Shown here one piece after another: positions 31,880 through 43,520 of a stretch of 64,000 bases of DNA (position 1 is its first letter; every line of letters starts with the position of its first letter). The position numbers and the translations under genes were made by a program. Under the pieces are notes generated by a model. The model searched no databases and had not been told where the DNA came from. It worked only from the letters and a program-made list of their open reading frames with translations. Source of the DNA: Pisaster brevispinus (taxonomy: Eukaryota; Echinodermata; Asteroidea; Forcipulatida; Asteriidae); NCBI GenBank assembly GCA_023634235.1, contig JAMKCF010000002.1, positions 6,314,722-6,378,721 on the forward strand, written 5' to 3'.

Positions 31880-33440
31880 GAAAAAAAGGTTCTTTTTAGT
31901 GAGTTCTAACACCTCCTCCCATCCAACCCCCCCCCCCTCAAACCCCCTTCCCTTTCCCTTTCTTTCACCCCAACCACTCTTTATTCCTTGAAGATGAAGC
32001 AATCATCAGAAACAGGTCTGTTTTAACTCTTGCCTTGACTTTTTGGAAAACAGAGACATATGTCTCCCACCAAAAACAATCTACATAAAGTCATGGGTTG
32101 GTTTATCACCAGAGACCACACCGAAAACATGTGTTTTCCTTTTCACAACTTCTCTCTGCTTACTTATGTTTATGTTTTGTTGGCTACCACCGGATTTAGT
32201 TTCAAATTTCCCGCACCGCCACGAACCCAGCGTTAATTTGCTCTAGACTTATTGGGCAATCTCCCTCTTTCACACACCCTATCCAATCCACTTCCGCCGC
32301 CGCCCCCACCCCCCCAACTAACACCTGTTCCCCCCGGTTGCCTTGCTCTCTTTGTCCACCCGCCCCCCCATCCCTTTTAGGAACTACATGCCGCCTCATA
32401 AGTTTTTTAAAGCTTTAGTTTCCATAAGTGATTCTCCATCAACAGTTGAGAATCTTCAAAAATATTTCAACCTAAAGCTTTTTGAACATTTTGAGTGCGT
32501 TCCGGTCCTTATATTTCCTGGCGTTTGTCCTCTTAAAGTTTTCTTTATGATGCACATTTCTAATACGAACACAACGTTTTTTGTGGTAACACTAGTCTCA
32601 TCTCATGGTTTGTTTGCACACGGCTACATGTATGATTTCACTCTTCCCTTTACACACATCACCGGAAAAAAAGTTATTTTTAGTGAGTTCTAACTCCTCC
32701 TCCCATCCAAAATCCCCAGCCCCCTTCCCTTTCCCTTTCTTTCAACCCCCCACTCTTTCTTCCTTGAAGATGAATGCAAACAACAAAAACAGGTCTGTTT
32801 TAACTATTGCTTTGACTTTTTTGGAAAACAGAGACTTTTGTCTCCCACCAAAAACAATCTACATAAAGTCATGGGTTGGTTTATCACCTGAGACCACACC
32901 GAAAACATGTGTTTTCCTTTTCACAACTTCTCTCTGCCTACTTATGTTTATGTTTTGTTGGCTACCACCGGATTTAGTTTCAAATTTCCCGCACCACCAC
33001 GAACCCAGTGTTAATTCGCTCTAGACTTATTGGGCAGTCTCCCTCTTTCACACACCCTATCCAATCCACTTCCGCCGCCGCCCCCCCCCCCCAACTAACA
33101 CCTGTTCCCCCCGGTTGCCTTGCTCTCTACCCCCCCCCCCCCATCCCTTTTAGAACTACATGCCGCCTTGGACGTTTTTTAAAGCTTTAATTTATATAAA
33201 AATGATTCTCCATCACCAGGGGAGAATCTTCAAAACTATTTAAACCTAAAGCTTTTTGAACATTTTGAGTGCGTTCCGGTCCTTATATTTCCTGGCGTTT
33301 GTCCTCTTAAAGGTTTTCTTTATGATGCACATTTTTAATACGAGCAAAATGGTTTTTTTGTGGTAACACTAGTCTCATCTCATGGTTTGTTTTCACACGG
33401 TTACATGTATGATTTCACTCTTCCCTTTAGACACACGATT
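31880..33440. repeat. Tandem direct duplication, unit ~780 bp
   Basis: ttttagtgagttctaac (31893 and 32678), ggtctgttttaact (32012 and 32792), gaaaacatgtgttttccttt (about 32123 and 32900), ttttagaactacatgccgcc (32378 region and 33150 region) and tgtatgatttcactcttccc (32627 and 33403) recur about 780 bp apart. Units are C-rich with CCCCC runs. Penelope fragment 3 lies directly upstream, so tandem Penelope terminal repeats are one explanation. A 67-codon frame (MENRDICLPPK...) is conserved in both units but shows no domain. Confidence 0.88.
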
Positions 33441-34758
33441 TAATGTTTTGCTATAGGACTTCCATTATAACCAGCATGGTTTTTGTATCAACTGTTAATC
33501 AACAATAGGTCTCTTCTGCTCTCGACTTCTTACGAACGTTTTAGTCGGGTAACTCTGCGGCTTTTGACGGTGATCATGGGTTTGTTAAGGACGGTACCAG
33601 AAACCACTCTGCTGCTGCCGAACTGGCCGTGTTTTGACAAATTAACTTATGTCTGATTAGCTGTTTCACAAAGACCTCCTGAATGGTCGGCACTGTGATG
33701 ACGTTGGACCGCTCTATTATAACATGGGTATGCGATTACTCAATTCAGTTCAATAAGTGTGTAATAGCAGGGTGTTATGTTTTTTATAGGACTCGGGAAC
33801 GACACTAAGTCAACTGGCGGGCATATACTAAGTGCAGTAAATAAAATTAATTTAATTAACATAACTGATATGATTGAATTAAAGTTCTGCTCGAAAGTGA
33901 GACCAAAACATCTACATTTATAAGGATACTGCACGTTTCTGTTAATTATATTTTGTCTTCATCCAGGTCATTTTTTTGTAGATTGACATGGCCTTCGTCC
34001 CTTTTTTATGTTTCTCCTTTATTATTTCTTTCATAAGTTGATAAATTGCTTACTCATTTACTTAATAACAACATAAAATAAAGACAAGCAGTATGTAGTC
34101 ATTGCCAAAATTAGAGGAGACACTTTGCTCTGGACATCAACAAACAAATAATAACGAGACAAAAAACAACTCAGAAAACACAAATGCAGAAATAAAGACA
34201 GACAGAAAAACCGAAATATACTAAGAAAGATTTTCAAAGTACAAATGATACAAAAAAACAAACGGCAAAACACGGATAGAAAAGGTGTAGAAACAAAGAC
34301 ACGTTTAACAAATGAAGAAAAAGAGAAATAAAGAAACGAATATATACAGGAGCACAGAAGCACAATTAAACAAAAAAACAGTGGATTGTTTTGGCACATG
34401 TTAGTCGCTCAAAACAAGTTTTGACATCATCAAAATACCTACAAATGACCATACCAAACAAGCATCATTGCCAAGTAGGGCCTACATCCTTCCCCAATAT
34501 TAAAATTCGACTCCGGCCATACACCCCAAATTATGCTTCGTAGTTGGAAGAAGGGTGAGGAGAGCAGGCGACGTTTTGACCCCACTCAATATCTTTTGCA
34601 TGGTCACAATTTTATCATAAGACAAAGCAACATTGCGTACCAATTTTACCTACCGTTATCAAGCCAATTCTACAAAATGATTACCTGTAAGTGTCCCTCC
34701 AGTTACCCCCTCACCCCTAATTACATTTGCAGCTTTTTAAACACAAGAATTGCTCCCA
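33441..34758. other. Intergenic; A-rich, no gene supported
   Basis: 34080-34400 is rich in AAACAAAG-type sequence and gives a hydrophobic minus-strand shadow frame. The stretch 33465-33650 has a faint coding feel but no motif I can defend. Confidence 0.4.
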
Positions 34759-35357
34759 TCTAGCGGGTGCCGCGCGAAGCGTGGCATCCCGCTAGTTGGA
34801 GATTAACTTTGGAAAATCGTGACCCAATGTTGACCTTTACTACGGGTCAACCGGAGGTGGGACCGTATATCAAGAACTACACAACTGATTTTCAAATTGT
34901 TTTCAGTTTTAGACTCTTTGGGCATTGGAGATTAACTTTGGGAAATCGTGACCCAATGTTGGTCTTTACTTAGAGGTCAACCGGAAGTGGGATCATATCA
35001 CAAGAACTACACAACTGATTTTCAAATTGTTTTCAGTTATAGACTCCTTGGGCATTAAAGATTGATCTTGGGTTACCCTGACCCCATGTTGACCCTTACC
35101 TATGGGTTAACCGGAAGTGGGACTATATCTCAAGAACTACACAGCCGATTTTCTTTTTTTTTCCAGTTATAAACCCTTTGAGCATTGAAGATAAGCTTTG
35201 GGTTACCGTAACCCCATGTTGACCTTTACTTCCGGCTCAATCGGAAGTGGAACCATATCGTTCAATCTTGAACTTAGGCTCACTTTAAATGTCTGGATCA
35301 TTGAATCAAAGCACAACAAAACGTAACAGCTACGGTTTGTTCACACTTAATGTCTAG
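34759..35357 (+). mobile_element. Complete Helitron-like non-autonomous element, 599 bp
   Basis: It starts TCTAGCGGGTGCC directly after an A (34758) and ends CTAG (35354-35357) directly before a T. That is the TC...CTRR signature and A|T target of Helitrons. The first 37 bp are palindromic (tagcgggtgcc ... ggcatcccgcta). The interior is about four units of about 125-130 bp containing cggaagtgggaccatatctc-type sequence, the same family as 22120-22993. Both copies share aacagct...cttaatgtctag at the 3' end; the pre-terminal hairpin is degraded here. No protein is encoded. Confidence 0.75.
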
Positions 35358-36471
35358 TTTTTGGATGTTCTGGTATAATGAAAGTTAAACAAAAAAGCTT
35401 ACATAAATGTTATCACGATCTGAAAAAAAGAAATAAAAAATGATACAATAAATAAATAAATAAATGTATACATAAAACATGCTTTACTTTAACAAAATAG
35501 ACTAGGATATTATAAACTCATAATTTGGGTAGGCAGTTTACATTTGAACATGTTTCGCAGTTTATCCTCTAAACTGCGGCGAAAACTAACACAACACACT
35601 TACACATGTGTTAAAGGTGCCAATCCGTCAAGATCATATCTAACGCAATTGGTGGATAGAGGTGGGTTTTATTAAGAGCTTCACGAAAGAAAAAGAAAAA
35701 CTCATCAAACATATCGCCCTTTCTGCAGAAAGGGGAGATTGTCTCAAATCATTGGTCAAGCTACACTGAAAACTGTTCGTCCAAAAATGTTTTCTGCGCG
35801 TGGAAAACTCAAGTGAGTAATGTCAAGTGTGGACCGAAGAAAGAGAGTGTATTATATTAGTTAATTGTACAGATACAAATATACTTGTGTGTCATACACA
35901 ATTATTCAATTAACACAAACGCTTGCCCCGAATTATTTGTTATAAAAACTGTAGTGTAAGTAATACAAATTGTAATGTATTAACTTGCAATGACTCCGTT
36001 TTTGCAACTTCAGTTTGAAACCCTCTTTGTTAAAACGACGAGAAAATGGCAATAAGCATCCTGTTGTCGTTGTTGTGTTTGTTTTTCCCATTGATTAGAC
36101 AAAAAAATGACATTAAAATGGAACCTGATAAATAAATCCTGAATAAAACGTGAATAAAACGTGAAGGGACGTTTAAAAAAGAATTCAGCAAGTAGACATT
36201 GTATTCAACTTTCGCAGGTTACTTGTTTTGTTTTATTTTGCTTAATTGTTGTTTAATGTGCACAACAAAAGACATTACGCTAAACAGATCTACAAATTTT
36301 GGCCCTACCTACGGTAATATTAACTTTCAAATTTAACTTTTAATAAACCATTGGTCTAAACTTCAAACTAGCCTTCACTCACAAGCACTCGATTTAGACC
36401 TCAAATCATTGCAAAACTTAAAGATTCGAATAACAGTATATTTAATTATAAAAAACCTTGTGTAGTACATT
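35358..36471. other. AT-rich intergenic; no gene seen
   Basis: Short A-runs and an aaataaataaataaatg tract near 35450. No open frame worth reporting. Confidence 0.5.
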
Positions 36472-36522
36472 GTTGCTGTCGTCGTCGTCGTCGTCGCTGT
36501 TGTTGCTGTCGTTGTTGTTGTT

Positions 36523-36570
<48 letters not shown>

Positions 36571-36582
36571 ATTGTTGTTGTT

Positions 36583-36677
<95 letters not shown>

Positions 36678-36704
36678 CGTTGTCGTTGTCGTTGTTGCTG
36701 TTGC

Positions 36705-36748
<44 letters not shown>

Positions 36749-36794
36749 TTGTTGTTGTTGTTGTTGTCGTTGTCGTTGTCGTTGTTGCTGTTGC

Positions 36795-36856
<62 letters not shown>

Positions 36857-36948
36857 TTGTTGTTGTTGTTGATGTTGCTTTTGTTGTTGCTGCTGCTGTT
36901 GCTGTTGTTGTTGTTGTTGTTGTTGTCGTTGTTTGTTGTCGTTGTTTT
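36472..36948. repeat. (GTT)n trinucleotide microsatellite, ~470 bp
   Basis: Almost pure GTT with scattered GCT, GTC, ATT and TTT variants. A block with three gttgtc steps is duplicated (about 36674-36700 and 36765-36793). Forward frames read as poly-Leu, Val or Cys and the reverse as poly-Asn, Gln or Thr. I see no flanking coding sequence, so I do not call a protein. Confidence 0.97.
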
Positions 36949-37111
36949 ATTAGGGTTTTTTTGCCCGGTAGCTGAGATGCAAATTGATTTCGTCCATATT
37001 TATATTATTTGTGTTTTCCTAACGATTCATAACAGTTTAACAATTTCAAATCATTACAAAGTTTTAACCATTGTAAATACGGTTCGTGGTAACTCCATGT
37101 GTATAATCTAC

Positions 37112-37445
37112 TAGCTGTGCAAATTTGTCCCTATGGAACTAGCTCTTGTTTTTAATACAATACCGCGGAGTAGATTTTGTAATTCGGAGACTACCTTAAA
37201 AAACTACTTAGTTCTTAAAAAAAGTATAGCTTATTAGCTGCTAACTAAAGGAAATGTAGGACGATGACTAAAACAAGCTAGTCGAAACGTTGAAACCAAT
37301 TAAGAACTCACTCCGCGGCAGTAAAGTTAATAACTAGGAGCCCCTCGATCCGTTCCACTAAGCGAAAGTAGTGGTCCCGGATAATTATCTATCTACGCCC
37401 GGGTGGTAGCTAATAAGATAATACGAATTTAACACCTCAGGGTGA
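37112..37445. repeat. MITE-like repeat, rearranged copy
   Basis: The left part (ccgcggagtagat, gactac, cttattagctgctaac) reads like 12840-12935. The right part, on the opposite strand, reads like 12920-13030 (cttattagctaccacccggg). The copy thus has a head-to-head arrangement, with two ccgcgg sites and a tcgaaacgttgaaacc stretch in the middle. Confidence 0.65.
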
Positions 37446-38601
37446 CAAATCAATACTTCTATTACTTTGGCATAATATGCGTTCACTTCTAGTACACTTC
37501 GATACAAATAGTAAACTTTGAAACAATGTGTTCTCATACAACTGTATTAGTTTTTATTCTCAATTGTTTTTAATAATATTATATGTGATTCCCTTACGAC
37601 CTTTGACGTAAAAACTGTATTTTGTTTACAATCAAGGAAAGTGCCTTGAGGAAATTCACGTTCAAATACGATTTGCTGAAGGACTCATTTTCAAGTAGAA
37701 ATAGTTAACATGACAGAGGGAAACATTTTGACAAAGGGAAAATTTGACAAAAACAAATCGGTCTGCACAGTCCAGAAAAGAATTTGTTGCGTTATTGTAA
37801 AGATCAAATTGAATGATGCTGTGATTGACTCATCATCAGCATTCACGAAAGCAATTAAGTTTTTTGTTTATACAACGTACAGTCCAATGTTTGACAAGTC
37901 AGTCAAGATGTAAGAAATGTTTCTGTTCTTGCTGAGTTGTGTAAACAAGAGTGTTAGTCCAATAAATTGTTAATTGTTCAAATAAATGACAAGGCGTTCA
38001 GTGAAAAGGTGCTCTTTGCCTTTCATTTGCACCCAAATCTAAACAAAGTTTATTGGAATTTATTGTATATTATCAAACGGATATTTTTGTATCTAATGCG
38101 ATTGGGTTCTCCAAAAAATGTATGATACGCTCATATCAAACTGACAAGGCAACTGTTAAGGCAAATACATGAGTTGCAATTATAAACTAGACCCCATTAT
38201 TGAGAACAGCGACTTAAAAGCCGACGAGCTTAACGGATTTTATTTTATTTAATTTTTTTATTAAACAAAAATTGTAGAAATTCTTACAGGGATAAACTAA
38301 CAACTAAAATACTTAGAACAGTACAAAACAAAATAAAACAAATCGCCAATTGTTCATTATTTTAGAAACAACACAATCAAGCATTATTGTATATATGTTC
38401 TACACAAATTAACACAAACACGTTTTTGTTTTGTTTTTGAAAAAAAGCAAATTGCCGCCTTTTCCCAAAAAAACTAATAGTTCAAATTAAAAATATGTTT
38501 TCAAAAGTAACATTACAAATTAAAGTATTGGTTTAGTTTGTTGTATTAAAGCCTTGTCTTATATCTTCGAAAATTGGTTTCCGCGTGTATTTATATTTTG
38601 T
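37446..38601. other. Downstream of C1q copy B; no gene seen
   Basis: AT-rich. The 67-codon frame at 37710 shows no domain. The part next to 38602 is the 3' untranslated side of the C1q gene. Confidence 0.45.
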
Positions 38602-39408
38602 TTAGATTTCGTACAACAGGAATCCAGTAAAAGACGTGTAATGGTTAGAGCTACTAGATACTTGACTGCGTACAGCTAAGTGAACTTGATCCCCATAGTG
38701 AAGGGGAACAACCGCACTGCTGCTCACTTGATGATAACTTCCAGCGTCTACACGCCCTGTAACAATGATGGTATGGTTCTGCATCATACGAACATGCAGT
38801 TGAGATTCCCTTGATGATTTCTGAACTGAGAACATGAAGACGTATATCCCAGGCACAGTGCAGTTAAACGTGCCGTTACTCAAGTTGAAATCAGTTCCTT
38901 CCTCTGAAAACAGTAAGTCTTCAAAGGGCAGAGGATCATAGGAGGATAAAGGGATGAAGCCGGTATTCCTCACTGCAGTGAAGGCGGACCGTCGCGAAGT
39001 ACATTCACCTGCTTCACCAGTCTGTCCAGCTGGTCCATGTTCACCTCTCTCTCCCTTCAAACCATTCATTCCAGGCAGACCTTGAGGTCCTTGTTTCCCT
39101 GGTTGACCGACTCCCTGCTCTCCCTTCAGTCCATGATCCCCTTTAGAGCCTTGCCCACCAACCAGTCCATCTGACCCCTTGTCGCCTTTAGTCCCAGGTT
39201 CACCTACCTCACCAGGAGAGCCAGTATCACCTCTAGGACCCACTGGCCCATGGTTCCCGTTAGTTCCGGGAATTCCGGGTATACCAGCTTGGCTCTGGCA
39301 GCAGGAATTACACGTCAGTCCAGGGTCAGGTGAAACTGCTACAGTAGCCACCATGAACCAACATTTTAATAACGCAAGAACAAGGGCCAGTTTTGAGGTA
39401 ATCTTCAT
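38602..39408 (-). CDS. Secreted collagen-C1q domain protein, copy B
   Basis: A 268-residue paralogue of copy A: signal sequence (about 1-25), CNSCC (33-37), Gly-X-Y stem (about 41-134) and a C1q head (about 141-268) starting SAFTAVRNTGF and ending FTGFLLYEI. The collagen stem keeps Gly where copy A has Cys, but has the same one-residue slip after GEQ. The region between signal and stem is longer than in copy A (VSPDPGLT inserted). ATG 39408 follows a splice acceptor directly (TTTTTAATTTCAG on the minus strand), as in copy A. Exon 1 is probably at 44576-44625. The two heads share blocks such as GTDFNL, GIYVFMFS, YHQVSS and GDQVHLAV but differ at many surface-type positions, which might mean different ligands. 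Confidence 0.95.
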   Translation of the reverse strand: MKITSKLALVLALLKCWFMVATVAVSPDPGLTCNSCCQSQAGIPGIPGTNGNHGPVGPRGDTGSPGEVGEPGTKGDKGSDGLVGGQGSKGDHGLKGEQGVGQPGKQGPQGLPGMNGLKGERGEHGPAGQTGEAGECTSRRSAFTAVRNTGFIPLSSYDPLPFEDLLFSEEGTDFNLSNGTFNCTVPGIYVFMFSVQKSSRESQLHVRMMQNHTIIVTGRVDAGSYHQVSSSAVVPLHYGDQVHLAVRSQVSSSSNHYTSFTGFLLYEI

Positions 39409-40141
39409 CTGAAATTAAAAATATGGAAGAAAAAACAAGCGATTATAAACATGCTTGTATGTAGAGATTTTTTTTGTTTTCGTTAAGTTCTTTTATTTAT
39501 TTCCGGAAATGCAGTATTATTTAATATAAACACTCGCTATTGGGTCGGAAAATGATTTGACTTGACCAGGGCCTAATTTCACGGTTCTGCCTCTGTCAAA
39601 CTTTGTTCTTTCAGCCACCATTCTTTGCATGCAGGTGCCAAACACCGTGGTAGCTGTCTATGTAAAAAAATGCCTTGTAACGATGATTACAACGAGCTCA
39701 AGCAACAATTTCATGCTTACGGTATCCGTATGCATAAAATGTTTGTTTGTTTGTTTCTTTCTTTCTTTCTTTCCTCTGTCTTTTTTTCGGGGGGGGGGGG
39801 CTAAATCAAAGGTCAGGACCCTACCCCGTAGCATTTGTGTTTTTCTCTCACTTAAAATCTGGCTAGAAAGGGGCTTTAGGCTTGCGACAAAATCCTCTTA
39901 ATTAGAAACTCAATAAAAAACACGATCATATTGTTCAACGGCTAGCAAAGCATTTCAGGTAAATTTACTTTGTGGAACAAGAAATAAATGTTCTGAGACG
40001 AGAGTACCACTGTCTGCTTTGTAAACTTTGCACCATTTCTGTCGTAACAGTCGTACAAGAATAATAACATACCGCAAACAGTTTCATTTTAAATTGCATT
40101 TTATGTGTAATATGGTTTTTTTTTCGCAAATGTCTATATAT

Positions 40142-40528
40142 ACGGAGCCCCTAAAGGGACAGGTAAAAAAAAAATGAAAAGGAAAAAAGTTCAATATTAT
40201 TTTGTTCCCTCGAAATATTATTTCGTTCCCTCGAATTAGTATTTCGTTCCCTCGAAATACTAATTCGTTCCCTCGAAATCATTTCGTTCCCTCGAATTAT
40301 TATTTCGAGGGAACGAAATAGATTACTTCGATCGAACGAATTAATTCATTTCGTTCCCTCGAAATTTCTAATTTGTTTCCTCGAAATCATTTCGTTCCCT
40401 CGAAATATTATTTTGTTCCCTCAAAATAATAATTCGAGGGAACGAAATAATATTTCGAGGGAACGAAATAATATTGAACTTTTTTTACCTTTTCATTTTT
40501 TGTTCACCTGTCCCTTTAGGGGCTCCGT
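40142..40528. mobile_element. Palindromic MITE with perfect 20-bp-plus ends
   Basis: Begins acggagcccctaaagggaca and ends with its reverse complement; ends continue as imperfect inverted repeats (aaaaggaaaaaagttcaatatt). The interior is an array of ttcgttccctcgaaat units in both orientations, so nearly the whole element can fold back. TA-rich flanks (tatata before, tttata after) suggest a TA-type target. No coding capacity. Confidence 0.88.
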
Positions 40529-41007
40529 ATTTATAGTTCGCGATTTGTTATCAAAACCAAACTTTAAAGCAACGCCTATTTATTTTACAAGTTCTCCTTT
40601 TTTTTTGTTTTTCAGTGTGCTCCAGATTTTATGAACAAATCAAATTGTTCTTGGCTAACGATTAAACGAATGATAAATATTTTTTTTTGGCAATTTGTGC
40701 ACGTGTTGACTTGTTTGAGGCTAAACCTTTCACTACCGTTGAGCCAGATGTGCTCAAAAAAGCATTCCACTTCGTGACCAATAAGTCCCTATGGCACCTA
40801 ACTATTTCCTCTCTTCTTTACCATGGAGGTTCACTGGCACACACACGAACAGTAATTTCTCAAAATGTAAGTTGCGCCCTCAATCGCATGCAGGCCCCGC
40901 GCGCGTGCATCACCCCGGCACTTTAAAACCTGTCCTTGGCGTGCCCTCCTTGGCGTCCCCTCCTTGGCGTCCCCCCATCCGCGCATTCTTCAGTCCTACA
41001 TTCTGAC

Positions 41008-42649
41008 ATGGCCGATGAAAATTCTAAAATTTTTGGCGAAATCTTTGCCGATAGCGGTTCCGAAATGTCCTCTGACGATGATTCACCACATGATGTGTCG
41101 GAAGAAGACAGTGATGTACATGATGAGCCCATCGCCTCGACATCGACAGCATCCTGTTCATCGAAGAACAAGAAGCCGAATTTCCGGTGTGGGTGGCTTG
41201 AAACCAAGTCTTACACCCGGCGACCGCCTTGTGCAATTTACAGCAAACACTGGGGCTACAAAAGACTTCAGTTCGTTCTCCCCCATACAAATCTTCAAAC
41301 TGTACTTTGTGAAGCAGTGTGGCAGATGATGGTAGATGAGACCAATCGTTATGCTGACCAAACTTTTGTGCGGGTGCAGAAAATCAGCGTGCTTGAAGAC
41401 CAACTAATGAACCTGAAATGATGGCATTCGTGGCCCTACTTCTTTGCATGGGAATCAACAGAAGGCCTCGTTACTCCATGCATTGGTCCAGGTCTGGAAT
41501 TCTACGAAGTCCCCTGTCCTAAGCAACCATGGCTCGTAACTGATTTAATGCAATCCTTCGATTTTTCCACCTCGCCAACAACAGAGATGTGGAGGACGAC
41601 TCTCCCCGTGACAAACTTTCAAAAGTACGCCCACTGTTAAACATTGTACTACCATCATTCCTCCGGGTGTACCAGCCTGGACGAAGCCTTTCGCCGGACG
41701 AGACCATGCCACGAAAGGCCGCCAAATGGGGATTGAAACGTTTTTCATTGAACGAATCAGACACAGGGTACACATGTGCCTGGGACTTGTTCACAGGATC
41801 GCAGCCCAGGTCCCCACAAGGAGAGTCATCTGTAAGTTATCCTGAAACACACCATCCATCCGATCTCGGGGCACCAGGCAAGGTAGTCTTGAACCTTTTG
41901 CAGGGACTCGAACATAAAGGACATTGCATCTACATGGACAATTGGTTTACTAGCCCGGCTCTGTTCTCCAAGTTGTCTGAGCTAGGATTCGGAGCTTGTG
42001 GAACTGTGTGCTATACCACCTTAGGGATACCCGATGTTGCAAACCCCAAGAAGTTCCCCATGAAAAGCGGAGCAGATCCCCAAATTTATCAGAAAGCAGG
42101 CCAACTATGCGTTATGTGGCAGAACTATCTGTCAAACTATGGCGATTGCAGTGTCACTAGTAAACATATTCGCAGCCGGAAAACTTCAACAGGACATCGT
42201 GATATCCAAAAACCGTGCATAGTCGACGATTACAATAAATACATGGAGGCACGGATCTGGCAGAACAATTGTGCACGTACTATACTCACAGCCACTGAAC
42301 ACTAAAATGGTGGAAACGAGTATTTACCACAATCCTAGACATCTGTTTGCTTAATGCTAATGTCGGATACAATAGCATCCATACAAACAAGAGCTTGTCC
42401 ACTTTGGATTTCCGGGTCAATGTGATAGAGGGACTTATTTCCACCTTGGAGTACAACCCAGTTCAGCATGCCAGTCAACTGTCAAGTGGTTCAAATGTTG
42501 GTCCTGGTCCGAATGTTGGCGGGAAGAAACGCGACTGTGTTGTATGCAGTACGACCTCTAATAGAAAACAAACTCGCATGATATGTAAACAATGTGTAAA
42601 GCCAATGTGTGTTATACCATGCTTTGAGAATTTCCACACCAAGCGATAA
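41008..42649 (+). pseudogene. piggyBac-family transposase, broken
   Basis: ATG 41008 opens an acidic, Ser-rich N-terminus (MADENSKIFGEIFADSGS...), usual for piggyBac proteins. The frame then changes near 41420 and again near 42305. Recognisable parts: FFHLANNRD (about 41563); LSPDETM with KWGLKRFSL (about 41689-41756; region of the first catalytic Asp, with the usual intervening stretch missing); HCIYMDNWFTSPALF (about 41923-41967; second Asp kept); VDDYNKYM (about 42223-42246), after which the GVD of the third Asp is lost. A C-terminal Cys-rich finger (CVVC ... CKQC ... CVIPCFENFH) ends at 42649. With deletions, two frameshifts and no third Asp it cannot be an active transposase. It sits in the predicted intron of C1q copy B. 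Confidence 0.9.
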
Positions 42650-42910
42650 ATTAGGTAAACAATTAAACAATGTATCAAGCCAATTATGTAAACAATGTGT
42701 AAAGCCAATGTGTGTTATACCATGCTTTGAGAATGTTCACACTAAGCGATTAATTTGTTTCAATCCTTTGGGACCCCCCCCCCCCCCCCGCTACAATGTT
42801 GGGGGTAGAAACGGGACTGTGTTGTATGCAGTTCGACCTCTAATAGAAAACAAACTCGCATGATATGTAAACAATGTGTAAAGCCAATGTGTGTTATACC
42901 ATGCTTCGAA
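42520..42910 (+). repeat. Local re-duplication of the piggyBac zinc-finger coding end
   Basis: tgtaaacaatgtgtaaagcc plus the following bases occurs at about 42584, 42687 and 42866. A longer block from gactgtgttgtatgcagt is present at about 42533 and 42817. The C-terminal finger segment was copied in tandem after insertion. Confidence 0.88.
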
Positions 42911-43309
42911 ATGGTGCTTCGAAAGAAAAACAATTGTACTTTTAGAATTCCTTATTTACATATTGGTTCATGATAGGTGTCAATTGAGGCGGGGATGGTG
43001 CTTCGAAAGGTAATTATTTAATCATTCTGTTTATTTTAGGTTTCAGAAACAATCTTTTCGAGGGAAATAATTTTCATGCAGATTGGTATGAACAGCAACT
43101 TTAGAAATGTTCAGTTTTCACATTGAAACCACTCAATTTGGTATTTATTGGTCATAATACCAAACTTCGAGTATATGTTTCAGGCAATTAATTAGTCAAT
43201 GGCAATATGCCAAAGGAAACAGTCATTTCATCATATACTTCATTGTCAACATTGGTTGCTTGTACAAGTTGCATTCTGTGACTAGGACCTAGGCTAACCT
43301 TTTCTTATT

Positions 43310-43520
43310 TCGCTTGGTTTGAGCAGCAACGGATATAGTTGTTCGTCCCTTCCGTTATTCAACTGAGTTTGAGGAACAAGGGTTACCAAATTATATCCCT
43401 CTCCTCTGCTTAGCTACTTTTGAGTTTCAACCGTGTTTGAGCAGCAAAGGACAGACAAATCTACACCCGTCTCCTTTCGGCAGGTTTTGAAGAACAAGGG
43501 ACACTCACTAGTTTCCCCTT
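43310..43520. repeat. Diverged short tandem units shared with 15.2 kb
   Basis: Three units of about 60-70 bp carry gtttgagcagcaa(c/a)gga ... gaacaaggg. The last matches 15200-15345 (caaatctacc, cttttcggc, gaacacggg, cactcactagtttc) at a position consistent with the C1q segmental duplication. Confidence 0.6.

Noticed and set aside
33465..33650. Possible LINE reverse-transcriptase fragment (CATGGTTTTTGT region)
   Set aside because: One weak motif only, with stops in each frame; not defensible.
36458..37114. 218-codon poly-leucine-like frame
   Set aside because: It is the translation of the GTT microsatellite; flanks show no coding signal.
40200..40460. Spaced ttcgttccctcgaaat copies as a CRISPR-like array
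   Set aside because: Units are in both orientations with no uniform spacers, lie between MITE ends, and the genome is eukaryotic.
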